The notes below the pieces were generated by a model. It was not told where the DNA came from. It was given only the letters and a program-made list of their open reading frames with translations, and did not search any database. DNA of 64,000 nucleotides from Trichostrongylus colubriformis (Eukaryota > Nematoda > Chromadorea > Rhabditida > Trichostrongylidae), in NCBI GenBank assembly GCA_963978905.1, contig OZ022258.1:55102591-55166590 (forward strand). The letters are read 5' to 3'. The first letter of the stretch is position 1. Each line of letters starts with the position of its first letter. Shown here piece after piece: positions 1 to 15,000 of this stretch. The position numbers and the translations under genes are program-made.

Positions 1-3000
1 CAGAAAATGTTCTTCCATAAACGTTAAGCAGAACAGTTATTAGTCTGAGCAGAAAAAAACTTATTCGACTTTGAGCATGACCATCAAAACTCTTGAGTTG
101 ACCCACGGTTGACCCCAAGCCAATTTTTGCGTTAAAAAATTCCTTCACAGTAAACTTGAAAAACTATAGTACCGCTAGGAAGAGCACAAAATGCTCTTTC
201 ATAAACGTTAAGCAGCTCAGTTATTAGTCTGAGGAGAAAAAAGTTATTCGACTTTGAGCATGACCATCAAAACTCTTGAGTTGACTCCAAGCAAATTTTT
301 GCGTTAAAAAATTCCGAATTCACAGTAAACTAGAAACACTATAGCACCGCTAGAAAGAGCAGAAAATGCTCTTTCATAAACCTTAAGCAGAACAGTTATT
401 AGTCTGAGCAGAAAAAAACTTATTCGACTTTGAGCATGACCATCAAAACTCTTGAGTTGACTCCAAGCAAATTTTTGCGTTAAAAAATTCCGAATTCACA
501 GTAAACTTGAAAAACTATAGTACTGCTAGGAAGAGCACAAAATGCTCTTTCATAAACGTTAAGCAGCTCAGTTATTAGTCTGAGGAAAAAAAAGTTATTC
601 GACTTTGAGCATGACCATCAAAACTCTTGAGTTGACCCCAAGCCAATTTTTGCGTTAAAAAATTCCGAATTCACAGTAAACTTGAAAAACTATAGTACCG
701 CTAGGAAGAGCACAAAATGCTCTTTCATAAACGTTAAGCAGCTCAGTTATTAGTCTGAGGAGAAAAAAGTTATTCGACTTTGAGCATGACCATCAAAACT
801 CTTGAGTTGACTCCAAGCAAATTTTTGCGTTAAAAAATTCCGAAATCACAGTAAACTAGAAACACTATAGTACTTCTAGAAAGAGCACAAAATGCTTTTT
901 CATAAACGTTAAGCAGTTCAGTTATTAGTCTGAGGAGAAAAAAGTTATTCGACTTTGAGCATGACCATCAAAACTCTTGAGTTGACTCCAAGCAAATTTT
1001 TGCGTTAAAAAATTCCGAATTCACAGTAAACTTGAAAAACCATAGTTCTGCTAGGAAGAGCACAAAATGCTTTTTCTTAAACGTTAAGCAGCTCAGTTAT
1101 TAGTCTGAGGAGAAAAAAGTTATTCGACTTTGAGCATGACCATCAAAACTCTTGAGTTGACCCCAAGCCAATTTTTGCGTTAAAAAATTCCGAATTCACA
1201 GTAAACTAGAAACACTATAGCACCGCTAGAAAGAGCAGAAAATGTTCTTCCATAAACGTTAAGCAGAACAGTTATTAGTCTGAGCAGAAAAAAACTTATT
1301 CGACTTTGAGCATGACCATCAAAACTCTTGAGTTGACCCACGGTTGACCCCAAGCCAATTTTTGCGTTAAAAAATTCCGAATTCACAGTAAACTTGAAAA
1401 ACTATAGTACCGCTAGGAAGAGCACAAAATGCTCTTTCATAAACGTTAAGCAGCTCAGTTATTAGTCTGAGGAGAAAAAAGTTATTCGACTTTGAGCATG
1501 ACCATCAAAACTCTTGAGTTGACTCCAAGCAAATTTTTGCGTTAAAAAATTCCGAATTCACAGTAAACTAGAAACACTATAGCACCGCTAGAAAGAGCAG
1601 AAAATGCTCTTTCATAAACCTTAAGCAGAACAGTTATTAGTCTGAGCAGAAAAAAACTTATTCGACTTTGAGCATGACCATCAAAACTCTTGAGTTGACT
1701 CCAAGCAAATTTTTGCGTTAAAAAATTCCGAATTCACAGTAAACTTGAAAAACTATAGTACTGCTAGGAAGAGCACAAAATGCTCTTTCATAAACGTTAA
1801 GCAGCTCAGTTATTAGTCTGAGGAAAAAAAAGTTATTCGACTTTGAGCATGACCATCAAAACTCTTGAGTTGACCCCAAGCCAATTTTTGCGTTAAAAAA
1901 TTCCGAATTCACAGTAAACTTGAAAAACTATAGTACCGCTAGGAAGAGCACAAAATGCTCTTTCATAAACGTTAAGCAGCTCAGTTATTAGTCTGAGGAG
2001 AAAAAAGTTATTCGACTTTGAGCATGACCATCAAAACTCTTGAGTTGACTCCAAGCAAATTTTTGCGTTAAAAAATTCCGAAATCACAGTAAACTAGAAA
2101 CACTATAGTACTTCTAGAAAGAGCACAAAATGCTTTTTCATAAACGTTAAGCAGTTCAGTTATTAGTCTGAGGAGAAAAAAGTTATTCGACTTTGAGCAT
2201 GACCATCAAAACTCTTGAGTTGACTCCAAGCAAATTTTTGCGTTAAAAAATTCCGAATTCACAGTAAACTTGAAAAACCATAGTTCTGCTAGGAAGAGCA
2301 CAAAATGCTTTTTCTTAAACGTTAAGCAGCTCAGTTATTAGTCTGAGGAGAAAAAAGTTATTCGACTTTGAGCATGACCATCAAAACTCTTGAGTTGACC
2401 CCAAGCCAATTTTTGCGTTAAAAAATTCCGAATTCACAGTAAACTAGAAACACTATAGCACCGCTAGAAAGAGCAGAAAATGTTCTTCCATAAACGTTAA
2501 GCAGAACAGTTATTAGTCTGAGCAGAAAAAAACTTATTCGACTTTGAGCATGACCATCAAAACTCTTGAGTTGACCCACGGTTGACCCCAAGCCAATTTT
2601 TGCGTTAAAAAATTCCGAATTCACAGTAAACTTGAAAAACTATAGTACCGCTAGGAAGAGCACAAAATGCTCTTTCATAAACGTTAAGCAGCTCAGTTAT
2701 TAGTCTGAGGAGAAAAAAGTTATTCGACTTTGAGCATGACCATCAAAACTCTTGAGTTGACTCCAAGCAAATTTTTGCGTTAAAAAATTCCGAATTCACA
2801 GTAAACTAGAAACACTATAGCACCGCTAGAAAGAGCAGAAAATGCTCTTTCATAAACCTTAAGCAGAACAGTTATTAGTCTGAGCAGAAAAAAACTTATT
2901 CGACTTTGAGCATGACCATCAAAACTCTTGAGTTGACTCCAAGCAAATTTTTGCGTTAAAAAATTCCGAATTCACAGTAAACTTGAAAAACTATAGTACT

Positions 3001-3111
3001 GCTAGGAAGAGCACAAAATGCTCTTTCATAAACGTTAAGCAGCTCAGTTATTAGTCTGAGGAAAAAAAAGTTATTCGACTTTGAGCATGACCATCAAAAC
3101 TCTTGAGTTGA
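1..3111. repeat. Higher-order repeat, seven monomers, about 1238 bp
   Basis: The order of monomer subtypes repeats with a period of about 1235-1238 bp. Copy 1 covers 1-1235 and has a 3-bp deletion near 154. Copy 2 covers 1236-2473. A partial copy 3 runs from 2474 until the sequence departs near 3111, where CCCCAAGCC in copy 2 becomes CTCCAAGCA. Each full unit holds one 187-bp monomer and six of about 175 bp. Confidence 0.9.
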
Positions 3112-6100
3112 CTCCAAGCAAATTTTTGCGTTAAAAAATTCAGAATTCACAGTAAACTAGAAACACTATAGTACTGCTAGGAAGAGCACAAAATGCTCTT
3201 TCATAAACGTTAAGCAGCTCAGTTATTAGTCTGAGGAGAAAAAGTTATTCGACTTTGAGCATGACCATCAAATCAAAACTCTTGAGTTGACCCCAAGCCA
3301 ATTTTTGCGTTAAAAAATTCCGAATTCACAGTAAACTAGAAACACTATAGTACTGCTAGGAAGAGCACAAAATGCTCTTTCATAAACGTTAAGCAGCTCA
3401 GTTATTAGTCTGAGGAGAAAAAAGTTATTCGACTTTGACCATGACCAACAAAACTCTTGAGTTGACTCCAAGCAAATTTTTGCGTTAAAAAATTCCGAAT
3501 TCACAGTAAACTTGAAAAACCATAGCTCTGCTAGGAAGAGCACAAAATGCTTTTTCATAAACGTTAAGCAGCTCAGTTATTAGTCTGAGGAGAAAAAAGT
3601 TATTCGACTTTGAGCATGACCAACAAAACTCTTGAGTTGACTCCAAGCAAATTTTTGCGTTAAAAAATTCCGAATTCACAGTAAACTTGAAAAACTATAG
3701 TACTGCTAGGAAGAGCACAAAATGCTCTTTCATAAACGTTAAGCAGCTCAGTTATTAGTCTGAGGAGAAAAAGTTATTCGACTTTGAGCATGACCATCAA
3801 AACTCTTGAGTTGACTCCAAGCAAATTTTTGCGTTAAAAAATTCCGATTTCACAGTAAACTTGAAAAACTATAGTACAGCTAGGAAGAGCACAAAATGCT
3901 TTTTCATAAACGTTAAGCAGCTCAGTTATTAGTCTGAGGAGAAAAAGTTATTCGACTTTGAGCATGACCATCAAATCAAAACTCTTGAGTTGACCCCAAG
4001 CCAATTTTTGCGTTAAAAAATTCCGAATTCACAGTAAACTAGAAACACTATAGTACTGCTAGGAAGAGCACAAAATGCTCTTTCATATACGTTAAGCTTC
4101 TCAGTTATTAGTCTGAGGAGAAAAAAGTTATTCGACTTTGAGCATGACCATCAAAACTCTTGAGTTGACCCACGGTTGACCCCAAGCCAATTTTTGCGTT
4201 AAAAAATTCCGAATTCACAGTAAACTTGAAAAACTATAGTACCGCTAGGAAGAGCACAAAATGCTCTTTCATAAACGTTAAGCAGCTCAGTTATTAGTCT
4301 GAGGAGAAAAAAGTTATTCGACTTTGAGCATGACCATCAAAACTCTTGAGTTGACTCCAAGCAAATTTTTGCGTTAAAAAATTCCGAATTCACAGTAAAC
4401 TTGAAAAACCATAGTTCTGCTAGGAAGAGCACAAAATGCTTTTTCTTAAACGTTAAGCAGCTCAGTTATTAGTCTGAGGAGAAAAAAGTTATTCGACTTT
4501 GAGCATGACCATCAAAACTCTTGAGTTGACTCCAAGCAAACTTTTGCGTTAAAAAATTCAGAATTCACAGTAAACTAGAAACACTATAGTACTTCTAGAA
4601 AGAGCACAAAATGCTTTTTCTTAAACGTTAAGCAGCTCAGTTATTAGTCTGAGGAGAAAAAAGTTATTCGACTTTGAGCATGACCATCAAAACTCTTGAG
4701 TTGACTCCAAGCAAATTTTTGCGTTTAAAAATTCCGAAATCACAGTAAACTTGAAAAACCATAGTTTTGCTAGGAAGAGCACAAAATGCTTTTTCTTAAA
4801 CGTTAAGCAGCTCAGTTATTAGTCTGAGGAGAAAAAAGTTATTCGACTTTGAGCATGACCATCAAAACTCTTGAGTTGACTCCAAGCAAATTTTTGCGTT
4901 AAAAAATTCCGATTTCACAGTAAACTTGAAAAACTATAGTTCTGCTAGGAAGAGCACAAAATGCTCTTTCATAAACGTTAAGCAGATCAGTTATTAGTCT
5001 GAGGAGAAAAAAGTTATTCGACTTTGAGCATGACCATCAAAACTCTTGAGTTGACTCCAAGCAAATTTTTGCGTTAAAAAATTCCGAATTCACAGTAAAC
5101 TTGAAAAACCATAGTTCTGCTAGGAAGAGCAGAAAATGTTCTTCCATAAACGTTAAGCAGAACAGTTATTAGTCTGAGCAGAAAAAAACTTATTCGACTT
5201 TGAGCATGACCATCAAAACTCTTGAGTTGACCCACGGTTGACCCCAAGCCAATTTTTGCGTTAAAAAATTCCGAATTCACAGTAAACTTGAAAAACTATA
5301 GTACCGCTAGGAAGAGCACAAAATGCTCTTTCATAAACGTTAAGCAGCTCAGTTATTAGTCTGAGGAGAAAAAGGTTATTCGACTTTGAGCATGACCATC
5401 AAAACTCTTGAGTTGACTCCAAGCAAATTTTTGCGTTAAAAAATTCCGAATTCACAGTAAACTTGAAAAACCATAGTTCTGCTAGGAAGAACACAAAATG
5501 CTTTTTCTTAAACGTTAAGCAGCTCAGCTATTAGTCTGAGGAGAAAAAGGTTATTCGACTTTGAGCATGACCATCAAAACTCTTGAGTTGACTCCAAGCA
5601 AATTTTTGCGTTAAAAAATTCCGAATTCACAGTAAACTTGAAAAACCATAGTTCTGCTAGGAAGAGCACAAAATGCTTTTTCTTAAACGTTAAGCAGCTC
5701 AGTTATTAGTCTGAGGAGAAAAAAGTTATTCGACTTTGAGCATGACCATCAAAACTCTTGAGTTGACTCCAAGCAAACTTTTGCGTTAAAAAATTCAGAA
5801 TTCACAGTAAACTAGAAACACTATAGTACTTCTAGAAAGAGCACAAAATGCTTTTTCTTAAACGTTAAGCAGCTCAGTTATTAGTCTGAGGAGAAAAAAG
5901 TTATTCGACTTTGAGCATGACCATCAAAACTCTTGTGTTGACTCCAAGCAAATTTTTGCGTTTAAAAATTCCGAAATCACAGTAAACTTGAAAAACCATA
6001 GTTTTGCTAGGAAGAGCACAAAATGCTTTTTCTTAAACGTTAAGCAGCTCAGTTATTAGTCTGAGGAGAAAAAAGTTATTCGACTTTGAGCATGACCATC

Positions 6101-8112
6101 AAAACTCTTGAGTTGACTCCAAGCAAATTTTTGCGTTAAAAAATTCCGAATTCACAGTAAACTTGAAAAACCATAGTTCTGCTAGGAAGAGCACAAAATG
6201 CTTTTTCTTAAACGTTAAGCAGCTCAGTTATTAGTCTGAGCAGAAAAAAACTTATTCGACTTTGAGCATGACCATCAAAACTCTTGAGTTGACTCCAAGC
6301 AAATTTTTGCGTTAAAAAATTCCGAATTCACAGTAAACTTGAAAAACCATAGTTCTGCTAGGAAGAGCACAAAATGCTCTTTCATAAACGTTAAGCAGAA
6401 CAGTTATTAGTCTGAGCAGAAAAAAACTTATTCGACTTTGAGCATGACCATCAAAACTCTTGAGTTGACCCACGGTTGACCCCAAGCCAATTTTTGCGTT
6501 AAAAAATTCCGAATTCACAGTAAACTTGAAAAACTATAGTACCGCTAGGAAGAGCACAAAATGCTCTTTCATAAACGTTAAGCAGCTCAGTTATTAGTCT
6601 GAGGAGAAAAAAGTTATTCGACTTTGAGCATGACCATCAAAACTCTTGAGTTGACTCCAAGCAAATTTTTGCGTTAAAAAATTCCGAAATCACAGTAAAC
6701 TAGAAACACTATAGTACTTCTAGAAAGAGCACAAAATGCTTTTTCTTAAACGTTAAGCAGCTCAGCTATTAGTCTGAGGAGAAAAAGGTTATTCGACTTT
6801 GAGCATGACCATCAAAACTCTTGAGTTGACCCACGGTTGACCCCAAGCCAATTTTTGCGTTAAAAAATTCCGAATTCACAGTAAACTAGAAACACTATAG
6901 CACCGCTAGAAAGAGCAGAAAATGCTCTTTCATAAACGTTAAGCAGAACAGTTATTAGTCTGAGCAGAAAAAAACTTATTCGACTTTGAACATGACCATC
7001 AAAACTCTTGAGTTGACCCACGGTTGACCCCAAGAGAATTTTTGCGTTAAAAAATTCCGAATTCACAGTAAACTAGAAACACTATAGCACTTCTAGAAAG
7101 AGCACAAAATGCTTTTTCATAAACGTTAAGCAGTTCAGTTATTAGTCTGAGGAGAAAAAAGTTATTCGACTTTGAGCATGACCATCAAAACTCTTGAGTT
7201 GACTCCAAGCAAATTTTTGCGTTAAAAAATTCCGAATTCACAGTAAACTAGAAACACTATAGTACAGCTAGGAAGAGCACAAAATGCTCTTTCATAAACG
7301 TTAAGCAGATCAGTTATTAGTCTGAGGAGAAAAAAGTTATTCGACTTTGAGCATGACCATCAAAACTCTTGAGTTGACTCCAAGCAAATTTTTGCGTTAA
7401 AAAATTCAGAATTCACAGTAAACTAGAAACACTATAGTACAGCTAGGAAGAGCACAAAATGCTCTTTCATAAACGTTAAGCAGATCAGTTATTAGTCTGA
7501 GGAGAAAAAAGTTATTCGACTTTGAGCATGACCATCAAAACTCTTGAGTTGACTCCAAGCAAATTTTTGCGTTAAAAAATTCCGAATTCACAGTAAACTT
7601 GAAAAACCATAGTTCTGCTAGGAAGAGCACAAAATGCTTTTTCTTAAACGTTAAGCAGCTCAGTTATTAGTCTGAGGAGAAAAAAGTTATTCGACTTTGA
7701 GCATGACCATCAAAACTCTTGAGTTGACTCCAAGCAAACTTTTGCGTTAAAAAATTCAGAATTCACAGTAAACTAGAAACACTATAGTACAGCTAGGAAG
7801 AGCACAAAATGCTCTTTCATAAACGTTAAGCAGATCAGTTATTAGTCTGAGGAGAAAAAAGTTATTCGACTTTGAGCATGACCATCAAAACTCTTGAGTT
7901 GACTCCAAGCAAATTTTTGCGTTAAAAAATTCCGAATTCACAGTAAACTTGAAAAACCATAGTTCTGCTAGGAAGAGCACAAAATGCTTTTTCTTAAACG
8001 TTAAGCAGCTCAGTTATTAGTCTGAGGAGAAAAAAGTTATTCGACTTTGAGCATGACCATCAAAACTCTTGAGTTGACTCCAAGCAAATTTTTGCGTTAA
8101 AAAATTCCGAAA

Positions 8113-11100
8113 TCACAGTAAACTAGAAACACTATAGTACTTCTAGAAAGAGCACAAAATGCTTTTTCTTAAACGTTAAGCAGCTCAGCTATTAGTCTGA
8201 GGAGAAAAAGGTTATTCGACTTTGAGCATGACCATCAAAACTCTTGAGTTGACCCACGGTTGACCCCAAGCCAATTTTTGCGTTAAAAAATTCCGAATTC
8301 ACAGTAAACTAGAAACACTATAGCACCGCTAGAAAGAGCAGAAAATGTTCTTCCATAAACGTTAAGCAGAACAGTTATTAGTCTGAGCAGAAAAAAACTT
8401 ATTCGACTTTGAGCATGACCATCAAAACTCTTGAGTTGACCCACGGTTGACCCCAAGCCAATTTTTGCGTTAAAAAATTCCGAATTCACAGTAAACTTGA
8501 AAAACTATAGTACCGCTAGGAAGAGCACAAAATGCTCTTTCATAAACGTTAAGCAGCTCAGTTATTAGTCTGAGGAGAAAAAAGTTATTCGACTTTGAGC
8601 ATGACCATCAAAACTCTTGAGTTGACTCCAAGCAAATTTTTGCGTTAAAAAATTCCGAATTCACAGTAAACTTGAAAAACCATAGTTCTGCTAGGAAGAG
8701 CACAAAATGCTTTTTCTTAAACGTTAAGCAGCTCAGCTATTAGTCTGAGGAGAAAAAGGTTATTCGACTTTGAGCATGACCATCAAAACTCTTGAGTTGA
8801 CCCACGGTTGACCCCAAGCCAATTTTTGCGTTAAAAAATTCCGAATTCACAGTAAACTTGAAAAACTATAGTACCGCTAGGAAGAGCACAAAATGCTCTT
8901 TCATAAACGTTAAGCAGCTCAGTTATTAGTCTGAGGAGAAAAAAGTTATTCGACTTTGAGCATGACCATCAAAACTCTTGAGTTGACTCCAAGCAAATTT
9001 TTGCGTTAAAAAATTCCGAAATCACAGTAAACTAGAAACACTATAGTACTTCTAGAAAGAGCACAAAATGCTTTTTCATAAACGTTAAGCAGTTCAGTTA
9101 TTAGTCTGAGGAGAAAAAAGTTATTCGACTTTGAGCATGACCATCAAAACTCTTGAGTTGACTCCAAGCAAATTTTTGCGTTAAAAAATTCCGAATTCAC
9201 AGTAAACTTGAAAAACCATAGTTCTGCTAGGAAGAGCACAAAATGCTTTTTCTTAAACGTTAAGCAGCTCAGTTATTAGTCTGAGGAGAAAAAAGTTATT
9301 CGACTTTGAGCATGACCATCAAAACTCTTGAGTTGACCCCAAGCCAATTTTTGCGTTAAAAAATTCCGAATTCACAGTAAACTAGAAACACTATAGCACC
9401 GCTAGAAAGAGCAGAAAATGTTCTTCCATAAACGTTAAGCAGAACAGTTATTAGTCTGAGCAGAAAAAAACTTATTCGACTTTGAGCATGACCATCAAAA
9501 CTCTTGAGTTGACCCACGGTTGACCCCAAGCCAATTTTTGCGTTAAAAAATTCCGAATTCACAGTAAACTTGAAAAACTATAGTACCGCTAGGAAGAGCA
9601 CAAAATGCTCTTTCATAAACGTTAAGCAGCTCAGTTATTAGTCTGAGGAGAAAAAAGTTATTCGACTTTGAGCATGACCATCAAAACTCTTGAGTTGACT
9701 CCAAGCAAATTTTTGCGTTAAAAAATTCCGAATTCACAGTAAACTAGAAACACTATAGCACCGCTAGAAAGAGCAGAAAATGCTCTTTCATAAACCTTAA
9801 GCAGAACAGTTATTAGTCTGAGCAGAAAAAAACTTATTCGACTTTGAGCATGACCATCAAAACTCTTGTGTTGACCCACGGTTGACCCCAAGCCAATTTT
9901 TGCGTTAAAAAATTCCGAATTCACAGTAAACTTGAAAAACTATAGTACCGCTAGGAAGAGCACAAAATGCTCTTTCATAAACGTTAAGCAGCTCAGTTAT
10001 TAGTCTGAGGAGAAAAAAGTTATTCGACTTTGAGCATGACCATCAAAACTCTTGAGTTGACTCCAAGCAAATTTTTGCGTTAAAAAATTCCGAAATCACA
10101 GTAAACTAGAAACACTATAGTACTTCTAGAAAGAGCACAAAATGCTTTTTCATAAACGTTAAGCAGTTCAGTTATTAGTCTGAGGAGAAAAAAGTTATTC
10201 GACTTTGAGCATGACCATCAAAACTCTTGAGTTGACTCCAAGCAAATTTTTGCGTTAAAAAATTCCGAATTCACAGTAAACTTGAAAAACCATAGTTCTG
10301 CTAGGAAGAGCACAAAATGCTTTTTCTTAAACGTTAAGCAGCTCAGTTATTAGTCTGAGGAGAAAAAAGTTATTCGACTTTGAGCATGACCATCAAAACG
10401 CTTGAGTTGACTCCAAGCAAATTTTTGCGTTAAAAAATTCCGAATTCACAGTAAACTTGAAAAACCATAGTTCTGCTAGGAAGAGCACAAAATGCTTTTT
10501 CTTAAACGTTAAGCAGCTCAGTTATTAGTCTGAGGAGAAAAAAGTTATTCGACTTTGAGCATGACCGTCAAAACTCCTGAGTTGACTCCAAGCAAATTTT
10601 TGCGTTAAAAAATTCCGAATTCACAGTAAACTTGAAAAACCATAGTTCTGCTAGGAAGAGCACAAATTGCTTTTTCTTAAACGTTAAGCAGCTCAGTTAT
10701 TAGTCTGAGGAGAAAAAAGTTATTCGACTTTGAGCATGACCATCAAAACTCTTGAGTTGACTCCAAGCAAATTTTTGCGTTAAAAAATTCCGAAATCACA
10801 GTAAACTTGAAAAACCATAGTTCTGCTAGGAAGAGCACAAAATGCTTTTTCTTAAACGTTAAGCAGCTCAGTTATTAGTCTGAGGAGAAAAAAGTTATTC
10901 GACTTTGAGCATGACCATCAAAACTCTTGAGTTGACCCACGGTTGACCCCAAGCCAATTTTTGCGTTAAAAAATTCCGAATTCACAGTAAACTAGAAACA
11001 CTATAGTACTTCTAGAAAGAGCACAAAATGCTTTTTCATAAACGTTAAGCAGTTCAGTTATTAGTCTGAGGAGAAAAAAGTTATTCGACTTTGAGCATGA

Positions 11101-11352
11101 CCATCAAAACTCTTGAGTTGACTCCAAGCAAATTTTTGCGTTAAAAAATTCCGAATTCACAGTAAACTTGAAAAACCATAGTTCTGCTAGGAAGAGCACA
11201 AAATGCTTTTTCTTAAACGTTAAGCAGCTCAGTTATTAGTCTGAGGAAAAAAAACTTATTCGACTTTGAGCATGACCATCAAAACTCTTGAGTTGACCCA
11301 CGGTTGACCCCAAGCCAATTTTTGCGTTAAAAAATTCCGAATTCACAGTAAA
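8113..11352. repeat. Long higher-order repeat, copy A (3240 bp)
   Basis: This block of about 18 monomers recurs 3941 bp downstream. Rare variants such as AAACGCTTGAG, GACCGTCAAAACTCCTGAG, CACAAATTGC and TCAGCTATTAG occur in the same order and spacing in both copies. The match begins after AAATCACAG (copy A) versus AATTCACAG (copy B) at 8112/12053, and ends at 11352 where the next subtype differs. Confidence 0.9.
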
Positions 11353-12053
11353 CTTGAAAAACCATAGTTCTGCTAGGAAGAGCACAAATTGCTTTTTCTT
11401 AAACGTTAAGCAGCTCAGTTATTAGTCTGAGGAGAAAAAAGTTATTCGACTTTGAGCATGACCATCAAAACTCTTGAGTTGACTCCAAGCAAATTTTTGC
11501 GTTAAAAAATTCCGATTTCACAGTAAACTTGAAAAACTATAGTACAGCTAGGAAGTGCACAAAATGCTCTTTCATAAACGTTAAGCAGATCAGTTATTAG
11601 TCTGAGGAGAAAAAAGTTATTCGACTTTGAGCATGACCATCAAAACTCTTGAGTTGACTCCAAGCAAATTTTTGCGTTAAAAAATTCCGAATTCACAGTA
11701 AACTTGAAAAACCATAGTTCTGCTAGGAAGAGCACAAATTGCTTTTTCTTAAACGTTAAGCAGCTCAGTTATTAGTCTGAGGAGAAAAAAGTTATTCGAC
11801 TTTGAGCATGACCATCAAAACTCTTGAGTTGACTCCAAGCAAATTTTTGCGTTAAAAAATTCCGAAATCACAGTAAACTTGAAAAACCATAGTTCTGCTA
11901 GGAAGAGCACAAAATGCTTTTTCTTAAACGTTAAGCAGCTCAGTTATTAGTCTGAGGAGAAAAAAGTTATTCGACTTTGAGCATGACCATCAAAACTCTT
12001 GAGTTGACCCACGGTTGACCCCAAGCCAATTTTTGCGTTAAAAAATTCCGAAT

Positions 12054-15000
12054 TCACAGTAAACTAGAAACACTATAGTACTTCTAGAAAGAGCACAAAA
12101 TGCTTTTTCTTAAACGTTAAGCAGCTCAGCTATTAGTCTGAGGAGAAAAAGGTTATTCGACTTTGAGCATGACCATCAAAACTCTTGAGTTGACCCACGG
12201 TTGACCCCAAGCCAATTTTTGCGTTAAAAAATTCCGAATTCACAGTAAACTAGAAACACTATAGCACCGCTAGAAAGAGCAGAAAATGTTCTTCCATAAA
12301 CGTTAAGCAGAACAGTTATTAGTCTGAGCAGAAAAAAACTTATTCGACTTTGAGCATGACCATCAAAACTCTTGAGTTGACCCACGGTTGACCCCAAGCC
12401 AATTTTTGCGTTAAAAAATTCCGAATTCACAGTAAACTTGAAAAACTATAGTACCGCTAGGAAGAGCACAAAATGCTCTTTCATAAACGTTAAGCAGCTC
12501 AGTTATTAGTCTGAGGAGAAAAAAGTTATTCGACTTTGAGCATGACCATCAAAACTCTTGAGTTGACTCCAAGCAAATTTTTGCGTTAAAAAATTCCGAA
12601 TTCACAGTAAACTTGAAAAACCATAGTTCTGCTAGGAAGAGCACAAAATGCTTTTTCTTAAACGTTAAGCAGCTCAGCTATTAGTCTGAGGAGAAAAAGG
12701 TTATTCGACTTTGAGCATGACCATCAAAACTCTTGAGTTGACCCACGGTTGACCCCAAGCCAATTTTTGCGTTAAAAAATTCCGAATTCACAGTAAACTT
12801 GAAAAACTATAGTACCGCTAGGAAGAGCACAAAATGCTCTTTCATAAACGTTAAGCAGCTCAGTTATTAGTCTGAGGAGAAAAAAGTTATTCGACTTTGA
12901 GCATGACCATCAAAACTCTTGAGTTGACTCCAAGCAAATTTTTGCGTTAAAAAATTCCGAAATCACAGTAAACTAGAAACACTATAGTACTTCTAGAAAG
13001 AGCACAAAATGCTTTTTCATAAACGTTAAGCAGTTCAGTTATTAGTCTGAGGAGAAAAAAGTTATTCGACTTTGAGCATGACCATCAAAACTCTTGAGTT
13101 GACTCCAAGCAAATTTTTGCGTTAAAAAATTCCGAATTCACAGTAAACTTGAAAAACCATAGTTCTGCTAGGAAGAGCACAAAATGCTTTTTCTTAAACG
13201 TTAAGCAGCTCAGTTATTAGTCTGAGGAGAAAAAAGTTATTCGACTTTGAGCATGACCATCAAAACTCTTGAGTTGACCCCAAGCCAATTTTTGCGTTAA
13301 AAAATTCCGAATTCACAGTAAACTAGAAACACTATAGCACCGCTAGAAAGAGCAGAAAATGTTCTTCCATAAACGTTAAGCAGAACAGTTATTAGTCTGA
13401 GCAGAAAAAAACTTATTCGACTTTGAGCATGACCATCAAAACTCTTGAGTTGACCCACGGTTGACCCCAAGCCAATTTTTGCGTTAAAAAATTCCGAATT
13501 CACAGTAAACTTGAAAAACTATAGTACCGCTAGGAAGAGCACAAAATGCTCTTTCATAAACGTTAAGCAGCTCAGTTATTAGTCTGAGGAGAAAAAAGTT
13601 ATTCGACTTTGAGCATGACCATCAAAACTCTTGAGTTGACTCCAAGCAAATTTTTGCGTTAAAAAATTCCGAATTCACAGTAAACTAGAAACACTATAGC
13701 ACCGCTAGAAAGAGCAGAAAATGCTCTTTCATAAACCTTAAGCAGAACAGTTATTAGTCTGAGCAGAAAAAAACTTATTCGACTTTGAGCATGACCATCA
13801 AAACTCTTGTGTTGACCCACGGTTGACCCCAAGCCAATTTTTGCGTTAAAAAATTCCGAATTCACAGTAAACTTGAAAAACTATAGTACCGCTAGGAAGA
13901 GCACAAAATGCTCTTTCATAAACGTTAAGCAGCTCAGTTATTAGTCTGAGGAGAAAAAAGTTATTCGACTTTGAGCATGACCATCAAAACTCTTGAGTTG
14001 ACTCCAAGCAAATTTTTGCGTTAAAAAATTCCGAAATCACAGTAAACTAGAAACACTATAGTACTTCTAGAAAGAGCACAAAATGCTTTTTCATAAACGT
14101 TAAGCAGTTCAGTTATTAGTCTGAGGAGAAAAAAGTTATTCGACTTTGAGCATGACCATCAAAACTCTTGAGTTGACTCCAAGCAAATTTTTGCGTTAAA
14201 AAATTCCGAATTCACAGTAAACTTGAAAAACCATAGTTCTGCTAGGAAGAGCACAAAATGCTTTTTCTTAAACGTTAAGCAGCTCAGTTATTAGTCTGAG
14301 GAGAAAAAAGTTATTCGACTTTGAGCATGACCATCAAAACGCTTGAGTTGACTCCAAGCAAATTTTTGCGTTAAAAAATTCCGAATTCACAGTAAACTTG
14401 AAAAACCATAGTTCTGCTAGGAAGAGCACAAAATGCTTTTTCTTAAACGTTAAGCAGCTCAGTTATTAGTCTGAGGAGAAAAAAGTTATTCGACTTTGAG
14501 CATGACCGTCAAAACTCCTGAGTTGACTCCAAGCAAATTTTTGCGTTAAAAAATTCCGAATTCACAGTAAACTTGAAAAACCATAGTTCTGCTAGGAAGA
14601 GCACAAATTGCTTTTTCTTAAACGTTAAGCAGCTCAGTTATTAGTCTGAGGAGAAAAAAGTTATTCGACTTTGAGCATGACCATCAAAACTCTTGAGTTG
14701 ACTCCAAGCAAATTTTTGCGTTAAAAAATTCCGAAATCACAGTAAACTTGAAAAACCATAGTTCTGCTAGGAAGAGCACAAAATGCTTTTTCTTAAACGT
14801 TAAGCAGCTCAGTTATTAGTCTGAGGAGAAAAAAGTTATTCGACTTTGAGCATGACCATCAAAACTCTTGAGTTGACCCACGGTTGACCCCAAGCCAATT
14901 TTTGCGTTAAAAAATTCCGAATTCACAGTAAACTAGAAACACTATAGTACTTCTAGAAAGAGCACAAAATGCTTTTTCATAAACGTTAAGCAGTTCAGTT